From Bdellovibrio bacteriovorus (lineage in GTDB: Bacteria > Bdellovibrionota > Bdellovibrionia > Bdellovibrionales > Bdellovibrionaceae): a DNA stretch of 64,000 nt. Below the pieces are notes generated by a model. The model ran no database searches and was not told the origin of the DNA. It saw only the letters and a list, made by a program, of their open reading frames with translations. The stretch is taken from positions 2,480,001-2,544,000 of the forward strand of contig NZ_CP020946.1 of the NCBI RefSeq assembly GCF_002208115.1, in the 5' to 3' direction. A program made the position numbers and the translations under genes. Shown here in pieces: positions 8,844 through 18,730 of the stretch; positions within the stretch are counted from its first letter, which is position 1; every line of letters begins with the position of its first letter.

Positions 8844-10070
8844 TTAGCGCTTTTTTACTCCCATGGATTTCGCGTATCCAGACTTGCCTTTGGCGTCTTT
8901 AAAACGAGTGGTGGAACCAACCCGAGGTTTCCCCATATGCTGGGTCTTTTTCTCCAGCGAAGGAGGCTTGTTTCCATCAAGAGCCGCCATCAAACGACCG
9001 TCCCGTTCGGTGACCAGATTCACCACCAGCCCCGGACGACCTGCGCGCGCCGTACGCCCCGCCCGGTGCAGATAGTTTTCCATTTCTTTCGGCAAATGAT
9101 AGTTGATGACGCGAGCGATATTGGACACATCCAGCCCCCGACCGGCAAGGTCCGTGGCCACCAACAGATCGACCTGACCCTCGCGGAACTTCTTCAGGTT
9201 CGTGCGACGTTCGTTTTTATCCATTTCACCGCGATAAACCACGCAGGCATATCCCTTGTCCGTCAATTCTTTGGCAATCTTGTCACACTGTTCACGGGTG
9301 TTGGCGAAAACAATGGTGCCCCCGTCCACTTTCTGCGACAGAACTTTTTCAAACAACGGCCAGCGCTTGCCATCCTCGACCGTCAGATTTTTGGTTTTCA
9401 AAGTGGAAACGACTTTGCCACTGTTCTTGCTGCGAATGACTTCCGCTTTCGCGAATAAATCATTCATCAGCTTTTCCACGGTTTTGGAAACCGTGGCGGA
9501 AAACAGCGCCAGGTTCACGTCTTCAGGGCAGCAGTCGACAATGCGGTTGGTATCAGGCAAGAATCCCTGATCCAGCATTTGATCGGCCTCATCAAAAACC
9601 AGAAATCGCACATCACGCAAACTGATCAGATCCCGGTTCAGCATCTGCACCAGACGCCCCGGCGTCGCCAGCAGAACTTCAAAGGTTCCGGAGGTGTTGC
9701 GACGGGCTTGCTCCAGACTCATCCCGCCCAGGGCCGGGCGCACGCGCAGTCTTGTATCGTGAGTCATGGATTTAAAGACCTTGGCGACCTGTTCCCCCAG
9801 TTCACGGGACGGCACCATGACCACTGCGCGAGGTGCGTTTTCCTCTTTCACCGGATCACCGGATTCTTCCAAAGACTTCAGATAATTCAAAATCGGCAGG
9901 ACATACGCCAAAGTTTTGCCGCTTCCCGTTTCAGAAACACCGACCACCGCCTGATGGCTCATGATCAACGGAATCGCCTGCTTTTGAATCTCCGTCGGTT
10001 TGGAAATCTTCAAAGTCTTAAGGGTTTTCAAAAGAGACGGCAGCAGCTCAAAATCAGCAAAGGTATTCAT
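8844..10070 (-). CDS. DEAD-box ATP-dependent RNA helicase (RhlE-like)
   Basis: This 408-residue protein carries all core SF2 motifs: Q motif (KPTEIQKQAI, about 24-33), Walker A SETGSGKT (46-53), PSRELG (Ia), DEAD (159-162), SAT (190-192) and HRAGRTARAGR (VI). A short basic tail (about 360-408, with GKPRVGSTTRFKD and KSMGVKKR) probably binds RNA. Such helicases remodel rRNA or mRNA structure in the cytoplasm. Its start ATG at 10070 lies 29 bases from a 39-bp tandem duplication in the upstream region, which could affect its promoter or leader. Confidence 0.9.
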   Translation of the reverse strand: MNTFADFELLPSLLKTLKTLKISKPTEIQKQAIPLIMSHQAVVGVSETGSGKTLAYVLPILNYLKSLEESGDPVKEENAPRAVVMVPSRELGEQVAKVFKSMTHDTRLRVRPALGGMSLEQARRNTSGTFEVLLATPGRLVQMLNRDLISLRDVRFLVFDEADQMLDQGFLPDTNRIVDCCPEDVNLALFSATVSKTVEKLMNDLFAKAEVIRSKNSGKVVSTLKTKNLTVEDGKRWPLFEKVLSQKVDGGTIVFANTREQCDKIAKELTDKGYACVVYRGEMDKNERRTNLKKFREGQVDLLVATDLAGRGLDVSNIARVINYHLPKEMENYLHRAGRTARAGRPGLVVNLVTERDGRLMAALDGNKPPSLEKKTQHMGKPRVGSTTRFKDAKGKSGYAKSMGVKKR

Positions 10071-10098
10071 TGGGAAACTCCGGGATAAAACGAGGGAC

Positions 10099-10176
10099 CA
10101 CTATAGCTTATTTCGCCCTGGAAGAACACCACAATGGCACTATAGCTTATTTCGCCCTGGAAGAACACCACAATGG
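10099..10176. repeat. Perfect 39-bp tandem duplication upstream of the DEAD-box gene
   Basis: Two identical 39-base units (10099-10137 and 10138-10176), each beginning CACTATAGCTTATTTCGCCC and ending CCACAATGG, lie head to tail between two divergent genes. Their perfect identity implies a recent duplication. Confidence 0.9.
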
Positions 10177-10345
10177 CAAAAGCCCCATGCCGGAGCATCG
10201 GCACCCACCGAACCACCGGCACAGGGCCCGCCGGGAACCCGGCAGAAGGCGGCTCATCTCGAAATAAAGGCCTTTAGAGGGTGGTTTCACCTCGGCATGA
10301 CTGATGCTTTTAGATCCAGACATAACAATCAAACTGGAGTTAACA

Positions 10346-11380
10346 ATGAAAAAATCCACCCTTCTGACCCTGATGATCCTGATGAGTAACACCGCTGCGA
10401 TGGCGAATGTTCTTCATGTCACCACCGGCAAGGACTCAGTCCCGGGTTCTTTGCGATCCGTGGTTTCTGAAGCGCAATCCGGCGACACCATCGAAATCGA
10501 CGAAAATGTGACACTGCTGACTTTGAGTGATGGCGAGATCGTGATTCAGAAAAGCCTGACCTTGCAAGGCGCGAAAAACTCCCGCCCGGTTGTGGATGCT
10601 CAAAACCGAAGCCGCATTTTCATGATCAGCGGATTGAATCTGAACGTGAACATTTCCAATATCAACTTCACCCACGGAAATTCCAACAAAGCCACTTTGA
10701 CGACTTATCCTGCAGGCGGTGCCATCAATATTCTGAGTGAAGGTTCCAGAATTGACATCACCAATGCGGACTTCTTTGAAAACACTTCTGCAAGCCATGG
10801 AGGTGCGATTGAGGCCTCGGGGCCGGCGGCCCCTCATTACAGTATGCTGACTCTGAACCACGTGAACATTCATGACAACACCTCCCGCTATGGTGGTGCG
10901 GCCTTGTTTCACTGGGGTACTTCCGTAAAAGCGACGGACACTGTTTTTGAACACAACACTGCAATGCAAGGGGATGGTGGCGCCATCTGGTCTTCCACCG
11001 GATGTCTGGATCTGAATCACGTGTCTATCACCGGCAATCAAGGTCAAATCCAGGGTGGACTATACTCTGCCTCCTTCATGAAACTTGTCGACGTTTTGGT
11101 GGACCACAACCTTTCTGCTGAAAACACCGCCGCAGTCGAAGGCGGCTTCATCCTGAAAATGCAGGACAGCCAGATCCAGAGCCTGGCAAAACCACTTTCT
11201 TTGAAAAGTGACGGAAACAATCTGATCGGTGAATTCACACCATCCCCAACCAAACCACTTTCTTCGGTGGTTTTTCACCCGACCGATAAAGTAGGAAATA
11301 CGGAAAACGTTTCCAGTCTTAACGTCAATGTCGCTCGTCAGCCCACCTACGGTCCATGTGTATGGGAGATGATGAAATAA
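10346..11380 (+). CDS. Exported right-handed beta-helix protein, 344 aa
   Basis: A signal peptide (residues 1-20, ending AAMANV) is followed by a start typical of secreted polymorphic-outer-membrane-protein or pectate-lyase-like folds (PGSLRSVVSEAQSGDTIEID). About eight short repeats rich in N, G and hydrophobic residues then follow (INFTHGNS, ADFFENTSASHGGAIEA, HDNTSRYGGAALFHW, FEHNTAMQGDGGAIW, ITGNQGQIQGGLY). This predicts a right-handed parallel beta-helix. The GGAI/GGAL repeats recall Chlamydia-type Pmp motifs. No C-terminal autotransporter barrel is present, so it is probably released or surface-associated. GGAG precedes the chosen ATG. Confidence 0.75.
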   Translation: MKKSTLLTLMILMSNTAAMANVLHVTTGKDSVPGSLRSVVSEAQSGDTIEIDENVTLLTLSDGEIVIQKSLTLQGAKNSRPVVDAQNRSRIFMISGLNLNVNISNINFTHGNSNKATLTTYPAGGAINILSEGSRIDITNADFFENTSASHGGAIEASGPAAPHYSMLTLNHVNIHDNTSRYGGAALFHWGTSVKATDTVFEHNTAMQGDGGAIWSSTGCLDLNHVSITGNQGQIQGGLYSASFMKLVDVLVDHNLSAENTAAVEGGFILKMQDSQIQSLAKPLSLKSDGNNLIGEFTPSPTKPLSSVVFHPTDKVGNTENVSSLNVNVARQPTYGPCVWEMMK

Positions 11381-11447
11381 ACGCGCCGCTGCCGGACTTT
11401 TCTCGTAACAATTTGTTATTTACCCTAAAACCAACCAAGGAGCCCTT

Positions 11448-12500
11448 ATGAAATTCAACTTTAAACCCGGCCCTCGAAACAGCATCACCGACATTGACTC
11501 AATCCGTGTTGGCCAGGCTGAAGATCCTAAAGTCTGGACCGGCGTTTCCGTAATGCTTCTGGATAACGGGGCTGTCGCCGGTGTGGATGTTCGCGGAGGT
11601 GCGCCGGGCACTCGCGACACCGACGCTTTGAATCCAAGCTGTCTGGTCGACCGTATCGATGCAATTGTCCTAAGCGGTGGCTCGGTGTTTGGATTGGGAG
11701 CCTCGTCCGCAGTCACGGACATTCTGGCTTCCCGCGGAATCGGTTTTCCGATTGGCCCCGCACGCGCCCCGATCGTACCCAGCGCAGTTTTGTTTGACCT
11801 TCTAAATGGCGGCGACAAAAACTGGGGCGACAAGTCCCCTTACTGGGAACTGGGTCGCACCGCTTTGAACAACGCTTCTTTGGATTTCAAATTGGGTAAC
11901 GCCGGCGCCGGTTTTGGTGCGAAGGCTGGCCCGCTGAAGGGCGGCTTGGGCACAGCCTCTTCTGTTTCCGGAGACGGTTTGCAAATCGGAGCCCTTGTCG
12001 CCGTAAACTGCGTGGGAAGCCCGATCATCCCGGGACAATCCGCTTTTTGGGCGTGGCCTTTTGAACAAAACAATGAAATGGGCGGACAGCCGATTCCAAC
12101 TTCAGCAATTGATTTCAATTCTGCTCAGGAAGCATGGACGGGGTCGCCGCTGGATAGCCTGATCCCCCGGGCCGGTGAAAACACCACGATTGGAGTTGTG
12201 GCGACCAATGCCCGTCTGACCAAAGCAGAAGCCCAGCGCATCGCCATCATGGCTCAGGATGGATATGCCCGTTCCATCCGTCCAGTGCACACGCCGTTTG
12301 ACGGCGACACCGTGTTTGCCGTTGCAACCGGCACTTGGGGACAGGACATCGAAAACCGTGCGGATCTGGTGAATCGAATTGGTTTGGTGGCGGCTGACGT
12401 TCTGGCCCGCGCGGTGGCCCGCGGGGTCTATGAAGCCTCAGCCCTTGGCGCACTTCCCGCCTATAAGGAAGTTCACGGAAAGAATTTGCGCAAAAAATAA
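11448..12500 (+). CDS. P1-family peptidase (DmpA/L-aminopeptidase-D-esterase-like)
   Basis: This 350-residue protein matches the autoprocessing P1 family over its whole length: SIRVGQAED, GAVAGVDVRGGAPGTRDTDAL, VLSGGSVFGL and a conserved NTTIGVVATNA at 245-255. In this family the chain cuts itself just before a Ser/Thr, here Thr246 or Thr247, which then acts as an N-terminal nucleophile. Activity is usually aminopeptidase on D- or L-residues or beta-peptides. No signal peptide is seen, so it should act in the cytoplasm. AAGGAG precedes the start. A bidirectional terminator follows the stop directly. Confidence 0.88.
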   Translation: MKFNFKPGPRNSITDIDSIRVGQAEDPKVWTGVSVMLLDNGAVAGVDVRGGAPGTRDTDALNPSCLVDRIDAIVLSGGSVFGLGASSAVTDILASRGIGFPIGPARAPIVPSAVLFDLLNGGDKNWGDKSPYWELGRTALNNASLDFKLGNAGAGFGAKAGPLKGGLGTASSVSGDGLQIGALVAVNCVGSPIIPGQSAFWAWPFEQNNEMGGQPIPTSAIDFNSAQEAWTGSPLDSLIPRAGENTTIGVVATNARLTKAEAQRIAIMAQDGYARSIRPVHTPFDGDTVFAVATGTWGQDIENRADLVNRIGLVAADVLARAVARGVYEASALGALPAYKEVHGKNLRKK

Positions 12501-12531
12501 AAAAAGGCCCGTCACTGCGACGGGCCTTTTT
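12501..12531. terminator. Bidirectional terminator between convergent genes
   Basis: AAAAAGGCCCGTC and GACGGGCCTTTTT form a perfect 13-bp stem with a five-base loop. The A-run on one side and T-run on the other allow termination of both the P1 peptidase gene and the convergent exported-protein gene. Confidence 0.9.
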
Positions 12532-12542
12532 CATTCTGCACT

Positions 12543-13829
12543 CTAGCGATAGATGCGGAACAGAGTACCGCTTTCAGAAAGGATGATGAGGTATTTCATC
12601 ATGATCTCTGATGGATAATTTGCGGCATCGTTGTATTTCGCCTGATACTCAACAATCAGCTCGTAACGCTGGTCACTGGTCATGGTCTTCACTTCACGAG
12701 TCAAGGCCTGCTCTGCCACAGTATAAGCCGATGCGCTCATATCCTGGTGAGTTGTTTTCAGGAAGTTGTCCGGTTTACTTGTGGTTACAAGTTTGTGGTA
12801 CTTGTGACCTTCTGCATCCGCCTGACGGAAGGTCAGACTTTTTGCCGCAAGCTCTTTGCGATACTGATTTGGGATCAGTTTGCCAACACCCAGAACGAAC
12901 GCCTCGTAAAGCTTACGGGCACGGCTGTCAGGTTTGTTGCCTTCCAGACGTTTTTGGAAATCCGTCGCAATTTTGATCATGCCCTCACTGCCAATATTGT
13001 AGCAGGTCTGGTCGCTTTGCAGAGCCAGAATGAAGGCATTGAAGGTTTCCATCGCCATGTTTTTATAAGCCACATCTGCCGCACTTTCTGCACGGGCAGT
13101 GTTGTGACGTTCCGCAAAGAAATTCAGCAGCGTGACGGTGTATTCAGTCGAAGCAAACGCGGTTTTATCGTTTTTGATGACCGAGATAAACTCGTTCACA
13201 TAGCGATTGAACTCTTTGGTGGCGTACTTTTCCTGAATGGATCCCGGCGCACTGACTTCGGCACGCCCCGCCCACACCTGCACCACGTCCAGGTGTTCTT
13301 TCAGGGTGGCATCGATGTTCTTTTTGCAGGCCACTTCTTCCACGCGCAGATTCAGTTTTGGAATCTCGCTGTTGGAAATGGCATTGATGTCCAAGGCCGC
13401 CTTGCCACCCATCGCTTCGGCCTGAACCTCAACAACTGCGATCGGTGCCGGGCTGCTCAAAATCTCAGAGGCCAAAGGCTGATCTGTGCTGGCGATAGTG
13501 ACATTGTTATACGCCTTCACGGGAATCCGATCGCCTTTGTCGGTCACCAAAGTCACCGAAACGATTTTCACTTTTCCGGCACTGGGTTTTGCTTTGAGAC
13601 TGGTCAGCGGCAATGCTTTGACCAGATCCAGTTTATACAAACTTCCACCCGTCTGACGAGTGACATCGCCGATACGACCCACCCCCTCGAACGGTGGTTT
13701 GTTCTGTGTTTCATTAAACAGATCCGCCCCGCTGGTATAAGCCGGAATTTGAACTTCCGCGTGCGCAACGGCTGCAAACTGCAGCGCCAGAACCGATGCA
13801 ACTATTCGTTGAGACCAATAACGTTCCAT
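12543..13829 (-). CDS. Exported protein of unknown function, 428 aa
   Basis: A signal peptide (about 1-24, SVLALQFAAVAHAEV) leads into a beta-rich N-terminal region (about 25-165) that contains VKIVSVTLVTDKGDRIPVKAY and looks like a beta-sandwich. A long helical region follows (about 175-428). There is a cysteine in VEEVACKKN and another in SDQTCYNIG, which could pair in the periplasm. I do not recognise the helical part. It is a single gene between a terminator and a 173-bp intergenic region. Function unknown. Confidence 0.65.
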   Translation of the reverse strand: MERYWSQRIVASVLALQFAAVAHAEVQIPAYTSGADLFNETQNKPPFEGVGRIGDVTRQTGGSLYKLDLVKALPLTSLKAKPSAGKVKIVSVTLVTDKGDRIPVKAYNNVTIASTDQPLASEILSSPAPIAVVEVQAEAMGGKAALDINAISNSEIPKLNLRVEEVACKKNIDATLKEHLDVVQVWAGRAEVSAPGSIQEKYATKEFNRYVNEFISVIKNDKTAFASTEYTVTLLNFFAERHNTARAESAADVAYKNMAMETFNAFILALQSDQTCYNIGSEGMIKIATDFQKRLEGNKPDSRARKLYEAFVLGVGKLIPNQYRKELAAKSLTFRQADAEGHKYHKLVTTSKPDNFLKTTHQDMSASAYTVAEQALTREVKTMTSDQRYELIVEYQAKYNDAANYPSEIMMKYLIILSESGTLFRIYR

Positions 13830-14002
13830 TGAGATTCCTTTCTCTCGTTGTTTTGAAGTACGACTTTAGCCCGAATTGAGATTCTGAATCGTGAGACGCG
13901 AAATCACGACTAATAAAAAAGACAGCTGCATAAATGCATGTGACGCAAACACACTTCACGGTGGGTGACAGTGTGTTGCGGTTTGGAAATTATCAAAGAA
14001 AG

Positions 14003-14545
14003 TCAGTGTTGGCTGGTGGAACCCTTTAGATAGTTTTGAAGCTTGTCAAAGGATTGGGACCATCCTTGAATACATTCAGCCTGCAGCTCATTGGGAATGC
14101 CCTCTTGAGACAACGTGAAGCCACTGCGCTCTTTCCCGTGGGATTCAAACTCGAATGTGATGTAGCCTTTTTCCGGCCACTCCCCGGGCATATTGGCTTC
14201 TTTGGCGGATATCGGCTGCCCCCGTTCATTGGCAAACTGATCGGTCATGACGATGCGTTCGTTTTCGACGACCTCTTCAATTGATCCGGCCATCCCTCCG
14301 CCGCCCTGTTCGTAGCCCTTCATGTTGATATAGTACCTGCCACCGTTGCGAAACTCCCATTCGACATGATCGGTATATATGCCCTCCGGCCACCACCATT
14401 GTTTCAAGGCTTCAGGACTTGAGAAGGCGGCAAACAGTTTTTCCACAGGGACATCATACTGCCGATCGATCACCAGCAGCTTCGAATGCGGGGTTGAACC
14501 TTTGTGTGTGGCAGACTGCTTGCTGCCGCTTTTAATTGGCTCCAT
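14003..14545 (-). CDS. SRPBCC/AHSA1-domain protein
   Basis: This 180-residue protein shows the AHSA1 (activator of Hsp90 ATPase-like) START fold: IDRQYDVPVEKLFAAFSSPEALKQWWWPEG near residues 27-56, then EWEFRNGGRYYINMKG, and a C-terminal helix with CIQGWSQSFDKLQNYL. Such proteins bind small hydrophobic ligands or act as polyketide-cyclase-like folds; the substrate is not predictable. An N-terminal polar extension of about 20 residues precedes the domain. AAAGGAG lies before the ATG. Confidence 0.85.
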   Translation of the reverse strand: MEPIKSGSKQSATHKGSTPHSKLLVIDRQYDVPVEKLFAAFSSPEALKQWWWPEGIYTDHVEWEFRNGGRYYINMKGYEQGGGGMAGSIEEVVENERIVMTDQFANERGQPISAKEANMPGEWPEKGYITFEFESHGKERSGFTLSQEGIPNELQAECIQGWSQSFDKLQNYLKGSTSQH

Positions 14546-14674
14546 TTAAACTCCTTTTTTTGGGGTTTAGCCCACCTTGAGTCTATAGGATCAAATTCGG
14601 TATTTAAGATTAATGGTATTCAATGTTAAAAATGTACTTGCCTGTCTTTCAAAAAACATCATGACAAATCTATT

Positions 14675-16383
14675 CTATGCCGCCTTTTTAATAGGAGTAC
14701 GGCCATTTGCGACCCAGTTCAAAAACTCGTTTAAGTCAGCTGATTTTCTCGAACCGGACTTTTCATATAAAGCTTTACTAAACAAACAGTAAAATCTGGA
14801 TCTAGCCCGGGTAATGGATACATTTAGCCGTCTAGCATCCGCCAAAAAACTCAGATCTCCAGAAGAATTTGCAGATGTTCCAAACGACAGGAATACCGCT
14901 TCTCGCTCCTGTCCTTGAAATCGCTCGACCGTATCTACAAGCACTTTGGAGGCTTCTCCAACTCCCAATTTATCTTGAAGAGCAGCATTTATTTTACCTG
15001 CCTGTGCTCTGTAGGGGCATATGACTCCAACCGTTCTAAGATCTTCTTTGTTTCTCACCATCCGAGCAACCTTCTCTGCAATGAAATTAGCTTCGTCCTG
15101 CGAGACCTTGCCATACGAATCAGAATCGAACCTCTTAGAAACCACTGCGCTGTCAGTAAAATACGTCGGACTGCAAGAGAAGTAGTCCCGATTCGCTACT
15201 GAAACATGTGGGCGTAACTTCCCTCGATAAAACTTTTCAGATGACCAACCCTGAATCTCTCTTCTCATTCGATATTGAGTTTCGAGCATTGGGGTATCTC
15301 TATTAACAAATAGAGAAAACAGGTTATCAAAAGGCAGGTTCGAATGTTCAGTTCAGCGGTTAAAACCGGAGGCAACTGAAATTGATCACCAACCAAAACC
15401 AGTCTTTTCGTAATTCGCTGAATAAATGGCCAGAAGTAAACCGGCACCTGTCCCGCCTCATCAACGACCAATAAGTCAAACATCTGCGAAGAGCCACCGA
15501 AAGCAAGTTTATGAAGAGTTGATCCTATTAACTTAGCTTCGCTTACATCCCCAAATGTGGGCGCCCTAAAACCGCCAAATTCCACATGACTGCGATAGAA
15601 CTCTTTCCTAACCCTGTCCGAATTACCTACTCTGACCCAAGGATAAGGAAACTCGTCACCGACGATTTTACCAAGTAAATTGTCAACGGCTGAATGAGTA
15701 AAAGAAGTTACACACACACGCATGTTAGAACTTAAAGCCAAAGCAACAACTGCCTGCAGCAAATGAGTCTTTCCAGTGCCGGGAGGTCCCTGAATCGCCC
15801 CACTGAGATTATTACCAACCAAATCATGCAGAGCGCTCTTTTGTGTGTCATTAAGTTGGTCGTAATGTACTTTGAATTCCGGTTCATCTACGGACAATAC
15901 AAACTTTTCGGTGCCCAAAACCAAAGACTCAAAATTTGAAGGCAATCTTTGTATCTGGGAAATCAGAAAATTACTAAACACCTCGGTAGAACTCTTAAAA
16001 AGAAAAACCTCGATAGCCCGGTCATCATCAAGCGGTTTAACCCCACAAATGACAACTTCAATTTCCCCTGGAACTGGATATCTCACTGACTCCACCAACC
16101 AGCCATCACTGAAGCGTTCCGAAATATCTGAACCGTTTTTATTAACTCTCAGCTCAACTCTTTCTCCCGGTCTAAATCGAGAAAAAAAGGCACGTCCCGT
16201 TAACTTCCAACGTGCAACACCAAGCTTTGCATTCAGAACCAAAGGTCCAAGAGCATCACCACTATCACAGATATGACTTAGCGGAGACTCGGTCTCGTGC
16301 AAATACTGATGGTGTTGAGCTCGCCTCTCAGCCTGTATCATTTTGATAAGTGGAGCTCGATCAAGTTTAGTATTAGGTTTCAT
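14675..16383 (-). pseudogene. Frameshifted superfamily 1 (Upf1-like) helicase
   Basis: Two overlapping frames together make one SF1 helicase. The upstream frame (start 16383) has Walker A GPPGTGKT, Walker B VVDEAGQ and motif III GDQFQLPPV. The downstream frame holds ETQYRM, TVERFQGQEREAVFLSF (motif V) and NVSITRAR (motif VI). Reading switches at 15347-15348. Adding one base after ...PPVLTAEL restores HSNLPFDNLFSLFVNRDTP and then the rest. So it is a one-base loss (or equivalent) or a sequencing error. The gene is more AT-rich than its neighbours, which suggests transfer. The intact protein would be about 570 residues, and its partner or substrate is unknown. Confidence 0.8.
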
Positions 16384-16438
16384 CCGATAAACATTTCGGA
16401 GTTTTCATAAAAACCTTAATACCAAAGGCGAGTTCCGG

Positions 16439-16825
16439 CTAAATTTCAGCCCACTCCACTGCCTTCTGGCTGTCGGTGAATGTGCGCATAAAGATAATTT
16501 TACCGTTTCGGACAATAAAGCCATCGGCGACGTTGCCTTCGATCCAATCCGATCGGTCTTTCAAGCGTACGTGGACTTTGACGAAGACCACGTACTTGTC
16601 CCCGGCATTCAGGATCTTTTCCGGCTTGCAGGTGCCTTCGGCCCAGGTGGCACGCGCGGTACTGAAGTGCTTCATCATCGCCTCGATGCCCTTGTAGGTT
16701 CCGGACATAGGAAAGCCTTCAGGCTCTATTCGTTCCACCTCGGGGTCAAAATACTGGCGAAGGGCCGGGATGTCGTCACTGTTAAGCAGTGCATAGACTT
16801 CGCGAACAATGGATTCGTTCGTCAT
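16439..16825 (-). CDS. SnoaL/NTF2-like protein
   Basis: This 128-residue protein has the usual single-domain SnoaL layout: helical start ([20 protein letters not shown]), DPEVERIEP, the WAEGT strand, and the C-terminal strands [17 protein letters not shown]. Members include ketosteroid-isomerase-like enzymes and non-catalytic ligand binders, and the substrate cannot be told here. Its ATG overlaps the msrB stop by four bases (ATGA), so the two genes are translationally coupled. Confidence 0.85.
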   Translation of the reverse strand: MTNESIVREVYALLNSDDIPALRQYFDPEVERIEPEGFPMSGTYKGIEAMMKHFSTARATWAEGTCKPEKILNAGDKYVVFVKVHVRLKDRSDWIEGNVADGFIVRNGKIIFMRTFTDSQKAVEWAEI

Positions 16826-17349
16826 TTTTTCTTTTCCTTTTTATACTTCGGGAAAAGGGACAAATACTTGCCATAACCTTTGGCTTCCATTTCTTCGACC
16901 GGGATAAAATTCAGCGCAGCAGAGTTGATGCAATAGCGTTTGCCGCCCTTGTCCGCCGGGCCATCGTCAAACAAATGCCCCAGATGGGAATCGGCTTTTT
17001 TAGAACGCAGCTCGGTGCGCTCCACCGACATTTCATAATCAGGTTTTGTTACCAGTGAGCCGTCATCAATAGGCTTGGTGAAACTGGGCCAGCCGGTTCC
17101 GGAGTCATATTTGTCTGTGGAGCTGAACAAAGGCTCGCCGCTGACAATATCAACATAGATGCCTTCTCTTTTGTTGTTCCAATAAAGATTGTCGAACGGC
17201 TTTTCCGTTGCTGACTGCTGTGTGCATTGATACTGCATCGGCGTCAGCTTTTTCTTAAGCTCCGCATCCGAAGGTTTCTTGTAATCACTGTCCTTGGCCC
17301 ACAGCACACTGGCAAACAGAAAGCTGAGAATAAAAATCCCGAACCTCAT
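16822..17349 (-). CDS. msrB: Exported peptide-methionine (R)-S-oxide reductase
   Basis: This is a 175-residue MsrB with an N-terminal signal peptide (ending near VLWAKD), so it should repair methionine-R-sulfoxide in envelope proteins. The fold motifs [23 protein letters not shown] and [11 protein letters not shown] are present, as is the catalytic cysteine C140 in [13 protein letters not shown]. The two CxxC zinc-binding pairs found in many MsrBs are absent. C42 is the only other cysteine and could act as resolving residue. It is the first gene of a coupled pair with an NTF2-like protein. Confidence 0.92.
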   Translation of the reverse strand: MRFGIFILSFLFASVLWAKDSDYKKPSDAELKKKLTPMQYQCTQQSATEKPFDNLYWNNKREGIYVDIVSGEPLFSSTDKYDSGTGWPSFTKPIDDGSLVTKPDYEMSVERTELRSKKADSHLGHLFDDGPADKGGKRYCINSAALNFIPVEEMEAKGYGKYLSLFPKYKKEKKK

Positions 17350-17537
17350 AAGAGACTCCCTTGTATTTTCATTACTCTTTCATCTTCCTCTTAACCCCTG
17401 CCATCATCAAGTCCAGCGAGCAGGCCCGCCATAAGATTCGTAGCCAAAGTCATTTTTCTGTTTTGGCAACAGTTTTCCCTTTCCAGTGCCTTCTAACAGG
17501 TTCATACTGGCGACACTCCCATGGAGTGAGTCTTGTC

Positions 17538-18719
17538 ATGAACACACATTCTCTCAAATCCTGGCTTCCCACTGTCAACATCAGTCTGGCTAGCTTCATT
17601 TTCGTGACCAGCGAGTTTATTCCCGTTGGGTTGCTGCCAGAGATTTCGGCAGGGCTTGGTAAAAGCGAGGCCTTCACCGGCCTGCTGATGACCATCTATG
17701 CATGGATTGTGGCGACGATGTCGTTACCGATGACGGTGGTGAGTTCTCACTGGGACCGACGTCGCCTGATGTTGATTCTGTTGGGAACATTTGTCGTGGC
17801 AAACCTTGCCTCGGGCCTGGCGGCAAGTTTTGGCATGCTGCTGGTGTGCCGGATCATCGTGGCCTTTGCCCATGCCGTGTTTTGGTCTATCGCAATTCCG
17901 CTGGCGATTCGCCTGGGTCCTGCCGGAGGCCGCGCCAAGGCGCTTTCGATTATTGCCATGGGAGCCTCCCTGGGTAATATCCTTGGCATCCCATTTGGCA
18001 CCTTCCTGGGGCAAAGCTTCGGATGGCGCATGGCCTTTAGCGTGATCGCATTGGTGGCCTTCATTATTTACCTGATTTTGTATCGCATGCTGCCCGCTTT
18101 ACCCAGCCAGAGCGTCACTACATTTAAAAATGTTCCGTCGTTATTCAGACGAAAATCCCTGGTGCTGGTTTACCTGATGACCGCCCTGACCGTAACCGGG
18201 CATTTCACCGCGTTTACGTATATCAAGCCCTTCTTGCTGGCCGTTGGCGGAATTTCAACTGATTTTGTCGTGGTGTTGCTTTTCGTGTTTGGTGCTTCCG
18301 GCATCTTTGGCAGCATTCTGGGCAGCAAGATCATATACAAGCACCCTAAAAACTCCCTGTGGGTGTCGTTAGGGATCGTGTTTGCCAGTTTGCTGTTAAT
18401 GTCTTGGGCGGTGCATTCGCAAGTCGGGCTGATGGCGCTGGCCTTTATCTGGGGAACGGCATTGACCATCCTGTGCCTGATCTTCCAGTCTTCCGTGCTT
18501 AAAGAAGCCCCTGATGTGCAGGATGTGGCCATGTCGCTGTATTCGGGAATCTTCAATATTGGTATTGGTGGCGGTGCCCTGCTGGGAAGTATTTCATCCA
18601 CAAACCATATCGGCTCAGTGGGCTATGTGGGCGCGGTCTTTGTCCTGATTTCTCTAATGCTGTCGGCCAAATTCCAGATCTCGCAACTGAAACAAAGCCC
18701 CGGAAGCGGGGCCTTTTAA
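17538..18719 (+). CDS. MFS transporter, sugar-efflux (SotB/AraJ) type
   Basis: This 393-residue membrane protein has about 12 hydrophobic segments. The N-terminal half contains TSEFIPVGLLPEI in TM1 and the loop SSHWDRRRLMLILL between TM2 and TM3, both typical of drug/sugar proton antiporters of the SotB/AraJ group. FGWRMAF after TM5 also fits. The chosen ATG at 17538 has GGAGTGAG upstream and starts the first helix at a normal position; the open frame upstream is not protein-like. The exported substrate is unknown. A terminator stem lies in its last codons. Confidence 0.88.
   Translation: MNTHSLKSWLPTVNISLASFIFVTSEFIPVGLLPEISAGLGKSEAFTGLLMTIYAWIVATMSLPMTVVSSHWDRRRLMLILLGTFVVANLASGLAASFGMLLVCRIIVAFAHAVFWSIAIPLAIRLGPAGGRAKALSIIAMGASLGNILGIPFGTFLGQSFGWRMAFSVIALVAFIIYLILYRMLPALPSQSVTTFKNVPSLFRRKSLVLVYLMTALTVTGHFTAFTYIKPFLLAVGGISTDFVVVLLFVFGASGIFGSILGSKIIYKHPKNSLWVSLGIVFASLLLMSWAVHSQVGLMALAFIWGTALTILCLIFQSSVLKEAPDVQDVAMSLYSGIFNIGIGGGALLGSISSTNHIGSVGYVGAVFVLISLMLSAKFQISQLKQSPGSGAF
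18697..18717 (+). terminator. Terminator overlapping the 3' end of the MFS gene
   Basis: GCCCCG and CGGGGC form a GC-rich stem followed by CTTTTAATTTTTT. The hairpin lies inside the last codons of the gene. Confidence 0.7.
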
Positions 18720-18730
18720 TTTTTTGCAGC

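Noticed and set aside
10099-10176. Start of a CRISPR array
   Set aside because: Only two units, directly adjacent, with no spacers and no cas genes.
15335-15360. Programmed ribosomal frameshift in the SF1 helicase
   Set aside because: No slippery heptamer or downstream pseudoknot is visible at the join, and the family is not known for it.
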